64,000 nt of DNA from Lentinus brumalis. Taxonomy: Eukaryota > Basidiomycota > Agaricomycetes > Polyporales > Polyporaceae. The stretch is taken from assembly GCA_001792895.1 (NCBI GenBank), contig MARA01000063.1, positions 62,001-126,000 of the forward strand, written 5' to 3'. Position numbers and translations under genes: made by a program. Below, one piece after another: positions 35,839 through 47,360 of the stretch. Under the pieces are notes generated by a model that was not told where the DNA came from, made no database searches, and saw only the letters and a program-made list of their open reading frames with translations. Each line of letters starts with the position of its first letter. Positions within the stretch are counted from its first letter, which is position 1.

Positions 35839-36807
35839 ATGACTCTCCTCCGCATTGACTCAGCAACCTATGCTGGAACGACGTTCACGACCCCCAAGCG
35901 CCACATCTTCGCAGAACACTATGTCAAGCAGGCTTCAGCGGCAAGGAATATCGCCAATACATCGTTGTCCCTGGAGTCCTCGGTGGGCACGATCCCTCCG
36001 CCCGCAGTCCTAACCATGTATCGCGCTCCAGTGGAGCCTCATCTGGTGTACGGCCGCGAGGTGGCTCTCGATGTGAGCGACTCGGAGTTAAAGCCTCTGC
36101 TGGCCGTGCAGCACACCTACCTGCGCCGCGCTCTTGGTCTAGGCTCACACTCACAACTTACTCCGTTATTCACCGAGACGGCGGGGATCTGGCCGTTGCG
36201 ACACCGCCGTGCGGTCCTGATGCTGCGCTATCTTCGCTATGTCCTGCACGACGAGCCCGCTCTTGCGCTGGCCGCGGTGCGGGAGGCTTGGACTCTTGCG
36301 CAGCAGGGTCACTCCACCTGGTGGAGTGATCTCTGCCGCAGCCTCATCACCCTGCCCGAGCCGGTCGCGATTGAGCTCGACGTCCGGCCGACAATGGACA
36401 TGGTCGCGGGGCTACTCAAGGCCTTGGAGCGATCGCTCGCACAGCACCTCTACAAGTCCATTCATGACTCGCGTCGACTAGTACCCCTGCTGTGGGCTCG
36501 TTTCAGGAGCCTCCCTCCCACCCTGACGCTCTCGCAGGTCTGCGCGCAGCAACCGTACCTCAAGCTCACTCACACTAAGCCTCGCGAGGCTCTCTTTCGG
36601 CTCCTCACAGTACGCCGACTAGCGCGACCTTGTGTAATCTCTCGGTGTGGGCAACCCTGTCACGAGAGCGACGCGCAGACCCGTCGCGCAACCGAGTTGG
36701 ACGACCCGCTGATCGCCACTGCACTCCTTCAATCGGCGACGAGCCCCTGCCTAGTGAGGCTCAGAAGCCTTGCTTCCGTGGACGAGCGTCCCCACTCCCA
36801 GTCGTAA
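35839..36807 (+). pseudogene. non-LTR retrotransposon tail (Tad1-like LINE), 5'-truncated
   Basis: A 322-codon frame matches the region behind the reverse transcriptase of fungal Tad1-like LINEs: TPKRHIFAEHYVKQASAARN, ALYMARVDPYL-like LTMYRAPVEPHLVYGREVAL, LLAVQHTYLRRALGLGSHSQ, FTETAGIWPLRHRRAVLMLR, then LEPVAIEL-type spacing and a terminal part with CVISRCGQPCHESD where a Cys-rich CCHC-like knuckle normally sits. The reverse-transcriptase core and the endonuclease are absent. Truncation at the 5' end is usual for LINE copies. The Cys knuckle is incomplete, so this is a decayed copy. Confidence 0.72.
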
Positions 36808-38549
36808 CCGCAATCGTCTTCGTCCGCTGGCTTCTCGTCAGTGCATCCTACTAGTCGCTGGAGACGACATGACGCGCTCTCGGCGAGGGTCTCCCCTCTT
36901 GCACTTGCTTCTATGTCAGATCGAACGTCTTGTATCCCTCACGAAAGTGCGTACACTCAGCGCTCTTGTACCTGCGTCCACCTCTTTCGCAGTTCTCCGA
37001 CATTGTGCTCGACGCCAGTCCAGTCTGCACACTCCGCACCTCGCTTCCGCGACCAAGCTACGTCCGGAGTCGTTGTGCCAACTCGATCGCGGGTCAAGCC
37101 AGAGGTACGAGTGCTACTGCCTCGTGTCGTCGACGCATACTGACGTACCTGATCATGCAGAACATGCTGACGGGAGATGGCATTGCGCTCTCTTCAGCCT
37201 CAAGTTGACTTAACCCTAGGTTCGATTCCTGCGTGCTCTTATGGCCGCATAAACATCCGTTTTTTCTGGTTCGATTCCACCGCTCGATGCATGCGCAGAG
37301 CGGCTTACACATTCCCGATATGGCAGGTAGACGCCCGCGCGAAATTCTGTGCGTGTTCACGGAATTATGCCAAGCACTGTAAGCCAGTAGGGAGTATCAG
37401 CAGAACCCCGCGTCACCCCACTCATCGCGTCGCCAGGCGACAAAAATGGAGACACCCAAGCCACATACAGCCCTGCAGGAATCGAACCTGCGACCACGAC
37501 GTGCAGGAGCAGAGCTTCGAGGTGGTCTACCAACTAAGCCAGGAGGGCTGGTACACAGTACCATTAGCACCCACGAGCGGTCGACCGCTCGCGGCAGGGT
37601 GACGGGTGTCAGTGAACGTAGCATTGGATGCATAAGTATGGTATTTGCACTCAACACGTGTCCGGCGGCGTTCGGTTGTCTTCTATAGGCATGCTCTGAA
37701 CACGATCCAGGAGCCTGATGAAGGTGCGTACATAACGCTTCTCATTGTACTCACGATCCTGTCCATTTCCCTTTCTATGACGCATATATCACTGCGAGTC
37801 CCCGCTCATCTCTCCGCCTCTTCGAGATTCGTCTTACTCCCGCAGGACGTGTCGTAGTATGTCCCATGTGGCATCACTCATACACACACGCACACTCTGC
37901 TGAGTGCTCACGCACTTTAGCTCTCTGCTGATCAATCACATTCATTCGTCACAGTCCAGACCGTCGCACGACGCCGCCACGTCTGCTCGACGCTCGTATC
38001 GCGGCGGTCACGGCGTCGCCGGCAGCGGAGGCGCGTGCTCCGAAGTAGATGACCGTGAGGCCGGTATCTATGTACTGGTCCATTTGTATATAGACATTTG
38101 TATATTAGATGAATATGTGCCGATTGCAGTACAGCTCCGTTGCATCTGCAGATCACAAAGCTTTGAGTCAATTTCACGCCAGAAGCACCGTGGCCGGAAG
38201 GGGGGCCAGCCCTCGCAGGTCGTCCGTCAAACCCTTCAGATAAGCTGCACAGAAATGTCCCGTTCTCCAAATATCCTCTCTGGCAGGGAATCTCCCGAAA
38301 TGTCCGGAATAACTTAGGTCTTCTGAAGATTCTCTGCTCGTGATCTCCTGTGTGGTTATCGTCCAAGCGCCGTCGTCCCAGCGCTTCTGCCGCGGAACAC
38401 CGCAGATCAAACCTAATGTGAGCCACATGGTGGTCTAGGCGCTTCCTCTTTCGTCCCAAGCTCCCGCCACCAACATCATCGTCTACCTTCCCAACTCGAC
38501 CGCAGCATTCCAACTCACACGTTCCGCGACGACGCACAGTGCAGAAATC
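36808..38549. other. 1.7-kb spacer with a tRNA-like sequence
   Basis: Apart from the tRNA-like element at 37469-37550, no gene was recognised. Two more GGTTCGATTCC motifs (37213 and 37269, plus strand) occur without a matching upstream box A. The right end should hold the promoter of the next gene. Confidence 0.4.
37469..37550 (-). tRNA. tRNA-like sequence, possibly intron-containing or a pseudogene
   Basis: On the minus strand CAGCCCT and AGGGCTG can pair as a 7-bp acceptor stem. Box A is TGGCTTAGTTGG, the T arm is GCAGG-TTCGATT-CCTGC with box B GGTTCGATTCC, and ACCAC/GTGGT can form a 5-bp anticodon stem. The 82-nt length leaves an extra 8-17 nt in the anticodon region, as in an intron-bearing tRNA; the anticodon could then be CGA. 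The D stem is poor and a serine tRNA would need a long variable arm, so a tRNA pseudogene or a SINE head is just as likely. Confidence 0.45.
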
Positions 38550-41184
38550 ATGGACCACGCAAGCAGCGAACCTCACGCAGCACCTACCGAACAGTTTTCG
38601 GCTCCTCACAATCCAGTTGGCGACGGTCTGCCGCCTCCGCTCGCCATACCGCCTCCAATTCCACCCCTCATGCCGCTCTCGTCTTGCCGACAGCCCCGGC
38701 GGCCCCTTCAGTGGTCGTGTCCGGATGAGTGCCGAATGCTCGTCGCTCATGTTGAGCAGCCGTGTCCCCCATGCCACGCCTTTTTGGAGCACACCGAAGC
38801 TGCTTTATCCGATCCGCAATACATCGAAGCCCACGAGGAAGGCCGCGCCCGACAGCAATCTCGCTACTACACGTATCTCGAGCAACATTTCGCGTTCGCG
38901 GGGGGCAAGCTACATGCGGACTGGACGAGCAGGTCAGGGAGCTGAGGTCGCAGCAACAGATCTTGATGACGAAGCTGAGCGAACAAGAGTCCACCTTTCG
39001 TGCCCAACTCCAGGTTGCGCACGATGCGCGCGATCTCTACCGTCAAGAAGCTGAGAACCTCCGCACCCGCGTCGCTCGCCTCGAAGAAGAAGCACAGTCG
39101 CAATCACCCGCAGATCGCGCTGCACAAGGGGACCCGTCCGTTGCAACCACAACCCGCTCCCGCCCCACATCTCCTCCTAACCCGCCTCGCTCACCGCCGA
39201 TCCTTCATACCCCTCCTCGTCATGAGCCCGCTCCTCCTCCCCGGAAGCAGCTGTCTCCGCTCCCTGACCGTCGGGGTCCCCCTCCCAGTCAAATCTTCTC
39301 CCCACGCCGACCCTCTCCCATCCCCGCATTCGCACGGCCCGGGTGGCGCCCGGCTCATGGACCCAATTACCGCTCGTCTTCTCGCGAGCCGCCCCCGCGG
39401 CGCCAGCATCATGAGCGATCGCGATCACCTCGTCGAGATGGCCCCAATTACCGCTCGTCTTCTCGCGAGCCGCCCCCGCGGCGCCAGCATCATGAGCGAT
39501 CGCGATCACCTCGTCGAGATGGCCCCAAGTACCGCTCGTCTTCTCGCGAGCCGCCCCCACGGCGCCAGCATCATGAGCGATCGCGATCACCTCGTCGAGA
39601 CACGCGCGGGCGTCCTTCTGATCAGTCACGCCCGTTGTCGTCCCGCCGTGACCCGCCACCTCACCAACACCTTCGTCAGCCACCCCGTCGCACGCCGCCC
39701 CCCCAAGCAGGGCCGTCGCGTGCAGGTAAGTAAAACACACCGAGGCTCCCAGTGCGTCCTGTTGAACGCTGACCGATCAGATCACGCTCCCCGTCGCACC
39801 CCGCCCCCCGAAGCAGGGCCGTCGAAGCCACCTAACCCAAGCTCCATCTCAAGTATCAGTTGTCGGGAAGGTAAGTCAGCCACACGGCGTCGCCGAGCTC
39901 GTCCTCTCAAACGCTGACCCCACTCAGATTACCCGGCGCATCGCACCCAGCTCTCCGAAATTCGGCCGTCGCGGCAATCATCCCCAAGCTCCATGTCCGG
40001 TAATACTCGCGGCGCAGGTTAGCGAATTCAAACCGCGTTTCTGAGTGCACCTCATCTAACCGTTGACCCCACGTGAAGGTGTCGTTACTCGCAATGCCCC
40101 CGCTGGCACGGCTGCGCCCATCAGCACCCCACTTGTCGTAACTGGGTACGAGTCGGGCGACGATTGGAGTGAAGACGAGCCGGACAGTCCGTTCGACCCG
40201 CAAGCCGCAAAAAGGCTCCTCACCAAGCACATGCAACGCTCAGCTCGCAGATCTTCCGGGAAGCGCCCCGCATCCCAGGCGGCAACACGTTCACAGTACT
40301 CTCCAGACCCTGCTCACCCCGATCCTTCACCGCCGCCGTTACCAGCCGACGTGCCGGCATCCACTTCCGACAAGGACTGGCCTCAAGAACTGTCTCCGGT
40401 CCGGCCCACTGCAGTAACTCGAGCGCACTGCTGGGCCACCTATGTCCCTATGCGCAAGCACCAGGCTCTCGCGCTCCTCGCAGCCGCTGCTTCACTACAG
40501 CCCGGCGCCCACGCCCGTGCTTCCCATCTGGTCACGCAGATAGACAACTACGCACCCTACATGGCCGTAGTCGGCATGAACGTGTTGAAGAACGCATGGA
40601 GGAGCCCTCGTCCTCCCCAGCTTACCGCCTCGCTCGACGAATGGGTACACTACTACACCGAGTGTCCCAACCTCATTCCTCCGCCACTAAGCTCGCCCCA
40701 GAACGCGCCGAATGCAATTCCATCCCGCGATCTCATCAATGGACATCTCATCTTCATGCGCGCCAACCCGCCCCCGCTACCTGGGCCCCGTAACCCCACC
40801 GTGGTATCCATCTTCAAGGCCACGACGGACCTTTTCTCCATCCCAGGCCTGTTCGAAGACCTCGTTCTGCGAGGACAGTACCCCAGGGCACACATTGAGA
40901 ACATCCAGCCGTTCCCGCAGGACGTTCGCACACCAATAGGCGTTCACCATGTGGCTTGTTGGTACGCCCGATGCGGCATCCGGGCTGACTCCGTCCTGTC
41001 AGTAGAGCGCGTGTGTCGACGCACGCGCAACTTGCGGCACAAAAGGGCATTGGACGATGAGTCCCCATGGCAGGAATTTCCGCGCACTGCAGCCGACTTC
41101 CCAGCTGTCCCCCACTTCACTCTCATGCCCCCCTCGCTGCAATCTGGTCCTCCCCCACCTACCGCTACCACAGGAGGACAGTAA
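38550..41184 (+). CDS. unknown coiled-coil/SR-repeat protein of the TE island
   Basis: A multi-exon gene starting MDHASSEPHAAPTEQ at 38550. The first exon carries CPDECRMLVAH and CPPCHAFL, a pair of CxxxC/CxxC motifs that may bind zinc. Then comes a coiled coil (VRELRSQQQILMTKLSEQES to RVARLEEEAQ), a Pro-rich linker, three 27-residue SR-rich repeats (39362-39604), several small exons after 39728 and a last exon from about 40080 to 41184 with a folded-looking domain (HCWATYVPMRKHQALALLAA, YMAVVGMNVLKNAWRSPRPP, VACWYARCGIRADSVLSVER). The frame breaks in a G run at 38900-38905: seven G instead of six would join the first exon to the coiled coil. Function unknown; the family recurs in transposon-rich loci of agaricomycetes (recollection, not tested). 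Confidence 0.62.
39362..39604 (+). repeat. three 81-bp coding repeats (27-residue SR-rich units)
   Basis: CCCAATTACCGCTCG starts at 39362 and 39443, with the variant CCCAAGTACCGCTCG at 39524, 81 bases apart. Each unit encodes YRSSSREPPPRRQHHERS followed by RSPRRD and a short Gly-Pro link. The units are almost identical at DNA level, which suggests recent amplification. SR-rich stretches like this bind RNA or splicing factors in known proteins. Confidence 0.9.
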
Positions 41185-41361
41185 GTAAGCCACTGCAAAG
41201 TGTACGTAGCGTACATGCATCAGTACAATGTAACTTTCGCACGGCATTTGGCCGATTCCACCAATTGTACAATTGACCATGAGCTATCTACCACCCAGAG
41301 GTTCATACACGAAACCGCTCAAGTCTGCAGTCGCAACCGTACCCAGCTGCGTGCGGTGTCC

Positions 41362-42683
41362 CTAACCCGCCATCATTCTATCCGCAACTTTCGACCATCC
41401 TGGGTCCTCCACGCCCACCCATTCATGCACCGCGTCCGACATAAAGAATGCGTAGGCCACGCGATCCGCCGGCACCTTTGGGACGGCATGTATCACCACC
41501 CGCGACGCTACCAGCGCAATGGAACCCGTGTCGTAGGGAACGCACACCCCGAGGTTACGAAACGACATAACTGCCGTCTCGCCGTATGATCCCAGCGTCA
41601 GGCACATGTCTAACCATCCCGGGCGAGTCGCGGTGTCACGGTGATGAACTGTTTGACGGTTTACTAGGACCTGAATGGCGTTGTACACCGTCGGCCACTT
41701 GATGATGCGCTCTCGAATATCCGCCACCTTCTCGGAGAGCTTCCGCTGCACCGCGATTGCCGCGAGATAGAGGTCGGGGTGGGCCACGGCGAGAATACCA
41801 TCGAGAAGTCCCGCAGTCTCGACCATCGCGGCCATCCACCGTTCGCCTGCATCTGACTTGACAAAAGGGCTCGAAACTGGCCGCCAAGGATCCCCCTGCG
41901 GCTCCTGCGATCAGCACATGTCGCCGTCGAGAACCACGATGCCCAGCGGCTCACCACATGACCCTGTGCAAACCAACCAGGCGAGAAGCACAAAGTGCCC
42001 GACTCCCATTCCTTGCCCTCCTCGAAAAACTTGGCTGACGTACGCCACCTGTCGCCTTTCCCGGCACCACCTGCATCCGGGCTGGTTTTGAAATGGGGCT
42101 CCATATGCCGAGTCGCCTCCAGAATGATATCCTAGTCGCCGTCAGCGCATGATGCGTTGATTTCACATTGCACGTCACCCACCTGCTGGCGTTTTGGCAC
42201 GATACCGGGAAGAGACCACACCAGTATGTTTCCGTGCACGTCCGCGATGACCGCAGGATCCTCGATTAGCCGATAGCGTTGCCCCGCCACCACTTCTTCC
42301 TTGGGTATCAGCGGCGGATGCCGTGTCATTAGGTCGTCCTCGTCAGGTATTTTGATGGCGGTGCAGTGACCGAGCTTTGCCGCATACCGAGGTGCGTCCC
42401 AAGACACGTTGTCTGTCAAGAATCAGCAATCACCAACGCGTTCAGCGTCCATACACCCACATATGTTGCTGATCGCCTTGCTCAGAGTCCTTGCCACAGC
42501 GTCGCACTCCTGCTTGAGGTCGTCCGACACGCCAGGTGGTGCCTCCGGCCTTTCTTCAGAGCTTGCTTTCGCGCCCGCCACCCGCGTGGTTCGCACATAG
42601 AACCGGTACAAGTCCACGACGTAACCTGCTATGTCAGCTTGCGCTTGTGCCTGCGCCAGAGTGTGCACAAAATCACCCTCCAT
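41362..42683 (-). CDS. TET/JBP-type 2-oxoglutarate-Fe(II) dioxygenase
   Basis: Minus-strand exons join well: ...42183 (VPKRQQ) to 42131 (DIILEATRHMEPHFKTS) and, after FSPGWFAQGHV, to EPQGDPWRPV ... GERWMAAMVETAG, ending at 41362. Iron and cofactor residues are visible in the last exon: HRD (H-x-D) in LVNRQTVHHRDTATRPGW, then the distal His and Arg in SRVVIHAVPKVPADRVAYAF. YDTGSIALVASR between them fits the double-stranded beta helix. In basidiomycetes this family oxidises 5-methylcytosine or related bases and is expanded next to KDZ transposons (established for the family). All three metal ligands and the 2OG-binding Arg are present, so the enzyme may be active. The first exon is uncertain; 42683-42423 is an open helical segment that could belong to it. 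Confidence 0.75.
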
Positions 42684-42902
42684 CCGAAGCCTTCACCGAA
42701 CGCGACGTGGCAATGGGGGACCGCTCAAGCTCTACAAACGCTTGTGTCCGGCCGCTTCCTGCTCCGTTGACGTACTTCAGATAGCCGATCACATACATCA
42801 CCAGCACTGCCCGCTGTGTGAACCCTCCCTAACCTCGGCGACAGTGCAATTTGCAGTAATCATTGAGCCAATTAGCTATGTGGTGCAATACAAACGAATC
42901 TC

Positions 42903-44132
42903 TCAGCGCAGCTCAGACGTTCCGCACGTTCCAAGCCCCATCTTCTTCATACACACCGCAATCCTGGCTTCCAGCGCCGCATCCGTAAGCAGGTTCTCCA
43001 CCATACAGACGCGATCGTCAATCGACGACACGCCAGGTCCTTTCCGTGTGCTGGCCTGTTTCAGTGCGCCTTTCGCATAGTCCTCCTTAGCGATTTCTTG
43101 CACCTCATCGTCCATGACCACCACCCCACCCCTCGCGCGTCCTCCTGCGGCCCCCCCCGCCTGTCGTTCCCTTTCAAACGTATCCATGCGACCTTCCAGC
43201 TTGCTCAGTGCATCGTGGATGCTTGTGAGCATCGTCTCGTCGTCGGCTTCGTCGAGTGCCATCCGCACGTCCACCACGGCGGAGTTGGCCGAACGACCAC
43301 TTGAGCTGCCTACACCATCTCCACTGTCGTCCCGCCCGTGTTGCCCTAAGTGTCGCAGAGGTTCCAGCTCCTGCTTGACGCTGCGGTGTAGTGCGTCCAG
43401 CATCGGTTGAACTGCACGGCTGCATTCGTCCGGCATCGTGTTCACCCGCCGCGTCAAAGTCGCTGTCATTTCGTCCAGACGCACCGCCGTTTCCCTCAAA
43501 GGCCCGAGGGACTGCTCCATGTTGTCCAGCCTGTCCCCTACGCCGGAGTAGAGCGCGCGCAGTCGGTTCAAGATCTCCACCATCTCCACCATCGCGCCAA
43601 AGTACGGATGGACCGCCATGGCTTCCCTGAGCCCCGCGCGGACGCCGGCACAGATGTTAATCAGCGCCTCCATCGCCACAGTCAACGCCACGGAGTCGTC
43701 GATGACCCCCGTCATTTGGTGAACCAGCTCCTCCACTGACTCTTCGGGAGGCCGTCTGTCAGCCGCGTACGTCATCACCGCCTCCCGCCGAGACATCAGG
43801 CTCCGCCCAAGCTCTTGGAGCTTGACGACACCATGCTGTACGCCCATATCCAACTCTTCCATTCGCCAAGCCTTCCCGGTACTGTCCATTGCGATTTCGC
43901 GTGTCAGCGGGCCCAGGTGGAAGACTTGCGCCGGAGGGGTCAGGGGGGCCACACATTCGACTTCTTCGACCAAACCCCGTCGCATTCCCGGTCCTGACCG
44001 CTCAGGAACTTCGGGAACCAACGCCTTCAAGTGATCCCTGAGCGGCGCGACGGTGGATGCAACAGGACTTGTCGCACTCTGGTGCAGGACCCCGCCGGCG
44101 CCCTGCGAATCAGACTTCTCCATGCGCCGCAA
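42903..44132 (-). CDS. coiled-coil protein segment, likely 3' part of the Cys-rich gene
   Basis: A 409-codon open frame rich in helices with heptads: VQHGVVKLQELGRSLMSRRE, VEILNRLRALYSGVGDRLDN, RLDEMTATLTRRVNTMPDEC and LSKLEGRMDTFERERQAGG. It ends MKKMGLGTCGTSELR. It has no start Met at its 5' edge (first ATG is inside) and overlaps the end of the Cys-rich frame at 44027, so the two may be one gene linked by an intron or broken by a frameshift near 44130. In related loci a Cys-rich domain is followed by such a coiled coil (recollection). Function unknown. Confidence 0.5.
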   Translation of the reverse strand: MRRMEKSDSQGAGGVLHQSATSPVASTVAPLRDHLKALVPEVPERSGPGMRRGLVEEVECVAPLTPPAQVFHLGPLTREIAMDSTGKAWRMEELDMGVQHGVVKLQELGRSLMSRREAVMTYAADRRPPEESVEELVHQMTGVIDDSVALTVAMEALINICAGVRAGLREAMAVHPYFGAMVEMVEILNRLRALYSGVGDRLDNMEQSLGPLRETAVRLDEMTATLTRRVNTMPDECSRAVQPMLDALHRSVKQELEPLRHLGQHGRDDSGDGVGSSSGRSANSAVVDVRMALDEADDETMLTSIHDALSKLEGRMDTFERERQAGGAAGGRARGGVVVMDDEVQEIAKEDYAKGALKQASTRKGPGVSSIDDRVCMVENLLTDAALEARIAVCMKKMGLGTCGTSELR

Positions 44133-45751
44133 TGTCCGCCATCCTTAGAACGGAACATCGCATCAGAGATCGCCAAATGCACATCCCAATCACACGCACC
44201 GTCGATCTCGGGGGTGACGAGCTCGTCGTTTGTGACGCTCCGTCTAGGTTTCGATCGCCGGGACTTACGCCCCGCGCTCTCCGGCAACCCCAAGGCATTC
44301 GGTGTGTGTGTCAAGGCGTGCTCGGACGAAGATGTGGCCTGGCGCTCGAAGCTGTCTTGTCCATCGATGTGTGCCACCTCTTCTGTCCCATCCTGGTCCA
44401 CCGCTATGTCATGCGCAATTCCGCCTCCTGTCCGCGCGTCCCCGTCCTGCTCGCCCGCGCCTTGGCCCCGTCGCTCTTCGCCCGCATGTCCGGCAGCCTC
44501 CTCCTCAGACCCGGCCACCCGGGTTCTTGCGCGCCCAGGATAGCGACAGGCAGGAAGATTCTTGGGGCATGCGTCGAATTGCCGTTTGAACCACGATGGC
44601 ACAGGGGTGTGCAGCGACCCCCAGTGAGGTGGAACCTTGCCTCTTGGTTCCCCGTATGCCGCTGGATCGTTCACCTGTTTGTAGAAGCGCCAGGACAGGT
44701 AACCTGAGACCTCTCTGGGCGTTCGGCGACCCCCCACGGACAACCCACAGCCGTGCTTATTCCGACGGCATCGCTCGCATATAGCACCCACCAGCGGACA
44801 CCAGTAACACACGCCGTCAATCTTCGCGCAGCCGTCGCATGGTACAGCCTGGTGTGCGCCATTTATCGTCGCATTCGCCGTTCGAACAGAAGGGCCCACG
44901 CACCAACTGCACATACTCCTGAGATATGTCCTCTGGCGGAAAACCTTCTTCGGCCGGTACCGGATGCCTCGCGCCGTCTTCACCCTCCTTGCGCGTTCGT
45001 TTGTTCGCAGCTTGGGATCCCTGCGTGCTTCGCTGCCGCTTGACTGCACTTGAGCGCTTCTCGCCTTCCCCCGGCGCCTCACCACAGTCCATATTCACGG
45101 TCGTATCTCCAGGCTCTCGCGCCCGGCCGCCGCGTGACGCCACGTCTGGCAGCCTCGGACCCACCACGTTATCGCTGCCTTGAATCGGTGGGTACCCATG
45201 ATCTGCCTGCCCGCTCTGAAGCAACCCGGCTGTGTGCGGGTGCACAAGACGACGTACGCTCAGCCACCCAGACCGGCCCAAGTTTTGAGCCACGCACCTC
45301 CACGCTTCCACCACGTGCCGCTCAGCTCCCCCTCCGCTAGCAGTGAGACCTCCCCATGGTTTGTCGCGCGGTAGTCGAGCCTCTCCACTCCCGGCGGAGG
45401 CTCAGTGTTGGGCCTGTCGGAATCAGCTGGATGCATGCCCTCGAAGTCGAATTTTCCCATGGCACCGGACGCGATCTGATTGCACCTGTACACCGCAGCC
45501 ACCGCTATTTCCGGTAGCTCGGTGAACCGCGCGGTCGAGAGAAGGGTGCAGAGGTCACACAGCAAGTCCGTCCAATCCGCGTCCCAGTCGTACCATCGCC
45601 AGCTTCCCCGAGGTGGCCTTGAGTAGTACGCGTAATGCAATTCGCTGCACATCCTCTGAGCTTCTTGAATTTGTTCCTCGTTCGCCTCTGGCAGGACCTC
45701 TGCCCCGGACAGGGAGGGTTGCACGGTCTGGGTAGTGTGGCCCGAATACAT
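44027..45751 (-). CDS. Cys-rich zinc-binding protein of the TE island
   Basis: The 5' frame (45751-45260) reads EEQIQEAQRMCSELHYAYYS, RWYDWDADWTDLLCDLCTLL and IAVAAVYRCNQIASG. The next frame (45314-44817) has a bipartite basic signal (KRQRSTQGSQAANKRTRK), a likely nuclear targeting element, and QEYVQLVRGPFCSNGECDDK. The third frame (to 44027) carries the Cys cluster VPCDGCAKIDGVCYWC and AICERCRRNKHGCGL, a zinc-knuckle arrangement like fungal Zn-cluster DNA-binding domains, then GYLSWRFYKQVND and a basic tail. Changes of frame near 45290 and 44850 need an intron or frameshift. DNA binding is inferred from the Cys pattern only. Confidence 0.5.
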
Positions 45752-45783
45752 GTTGAGCTGCGTAGAGGCTGAAAGTCAGACCG

Positions 45784-47137
45784 GTGAGCAGCAGGGCAAA
45801 CCAACGACGTGCCTGCAAGTCAGCAATATCAGTGTGTCTGTGGCTTCGTGTCGCTGGGGAAGCCAGCTTTCTAACACAGACCAAGCGGCCACTCTCACCG
45901 GCGTTTGCCGTGGGAACTTACGCGATCGCGCCACTCGCTCAAACTCCGACTCGCCCAGCTCCCTCAGTGCAGCCGCCCTCTCTGAGTCGTGTCCTGCCGC
46001 CGTTTTCTCCCAAACCCCTCCCCATGGACGATGTCGGAACAGCCACGTACGTGGATCGCGGTCAATCCGAACTCCCCTCTAACGTGACAACATTACCCAG
46101 AACAAACACGCGCAAGCGTTCTCGTACGGATTCACCCAGTCCATGTAAGCCCGCGAAAAGCCCAGTCGCTCAATCCCCGGCTTCCACTACACACCGACTG
46201 ACTCGGAACCCCGTCCCGCGCCATTCTACCCACCTCAGCTCTCCCGGCCTCTCGCCCTCGTCAAACTTTGAAAATCACCGTCGCACGGCCAAACCTCCGA
46301 GCTGAGCAAACGGATGGACAGTCCCTCACCTCTCACATTCGCGCCCATCGCGGCACGATGTCTCCCACCCCGCCCGCCCGATACACTCCACCTCACGCGT
46401 CGTCATTGCGCAAGCGCAAGCCCCGTCCGGACTACTACAGTGATGAAGAGGTGAGCTATATCGCTCTTCGCAAACCTCCGCTAGTTGTCACGGCCCCTCG
46501 GCGCATCCCGCGGATCCCCTCACCCCCGCTCCGTCCCCCCGTTACTACGCAAGCCCCCTCCCTCGCTCAACCCGACAAAGAACATTACGTGCACGGACTG
46601 CCTGACAACCTTTCCGCGCCCGCAACGCCTCCAGTCATAGACAGCACATATACCCCCTCGCGGTCAGCCAACCGACCCGCTCCTCCATCCCATGAAGGCG
46701 AAACCTGCCCCTCGCAGTCAAGCGTACCCGCGCTCGCCCGGCCGCTTTTCAATTCTGGTTCCGCGCCGAGTACTCGCCGTCACACTCACCCGCTCCAGAC
46801 TCCCCAGCACGTTGCCCCCGTTGTCAGCGGGAATTCCACAGCCTTCGCGGCCTCATCCGAACAGAATGTCGAGTCCTCACCGCGCCGTGCCGGAGAAACC
46901 GAGCGCGTCAATCAGCATCGCCCTCTCTGCCAGGATCCCGCCGCTACAAACCCGCCTCCACCTGCGGTGCCCATCCGTGACCGTTACGGTGATGCCCACG
47001 TCGCGACCCTTGTCGCGAATATTCTCGCATCTCTCGATCACTCCGCTCCTCGGTATCCCGCTACGTACGACGCTCTCCTCCTCGCACATGGCCCCGCCTT
47101 CCGTGATGTATGGCGTCAGCTCTGCGCAGCAGAATGA
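45784..47137 (+). CDS. Pro/Ser-rich unknown protein
   Basis: Two overlapping plus-strand frames (45784-46305 and 46268-47137) appear to be exons of one gene. The first contains NTRKRSRTDSPSPCKPAKSP, a basic Ser-Pro-rich stretch. The second contains LRKRKPRPDYYSDEEVSYIA, long Pro-rich stretches, and a short helical C-terminal domain (HVATLVANILASLDHSAPRY, TYDALLLAHGPAFRDVWRQL). It resembles the 38.5-kb gene only in composition. No function can be given. It is divergently placed against the Cys-rich gene and could share its promoter region (45752-45783 onward). Confidence 0.42.
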
Positions 47138-47360
47138 GATCAATCCCATACCCGCGCGGTGGGCGACCGCTGTGACCAGCCCACATCACTGGGTTGTCCT
47201 ATTGCATATCACCGTTCCCCTAAGGCGGAAGGTTGTCCGCGCGCGCTGCGCATCCCTGCTATGTCAATCACCCTAACGTCCAAGCACGTACACACCTATG
47301 ACACCATATGTTTTCACCTCCATGCAATGCACGCTGATGACCACTCGATACCTCATGTAG

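Noticed and set aside
37210..37280. Two further GGTTCGATTCC motifs on the plus strand as tRNA genes
   Set aside because: No matching box A and no acceptor stem at the right distance.
38550..47137. Retroviral-like gag/pol arrangement suggested by Cys knuckles and Pro-rich proteins
   Set aside because: No reverse transcriptase, protease or LTR was found there; the Cys pattern differs from CCHC knuckles.
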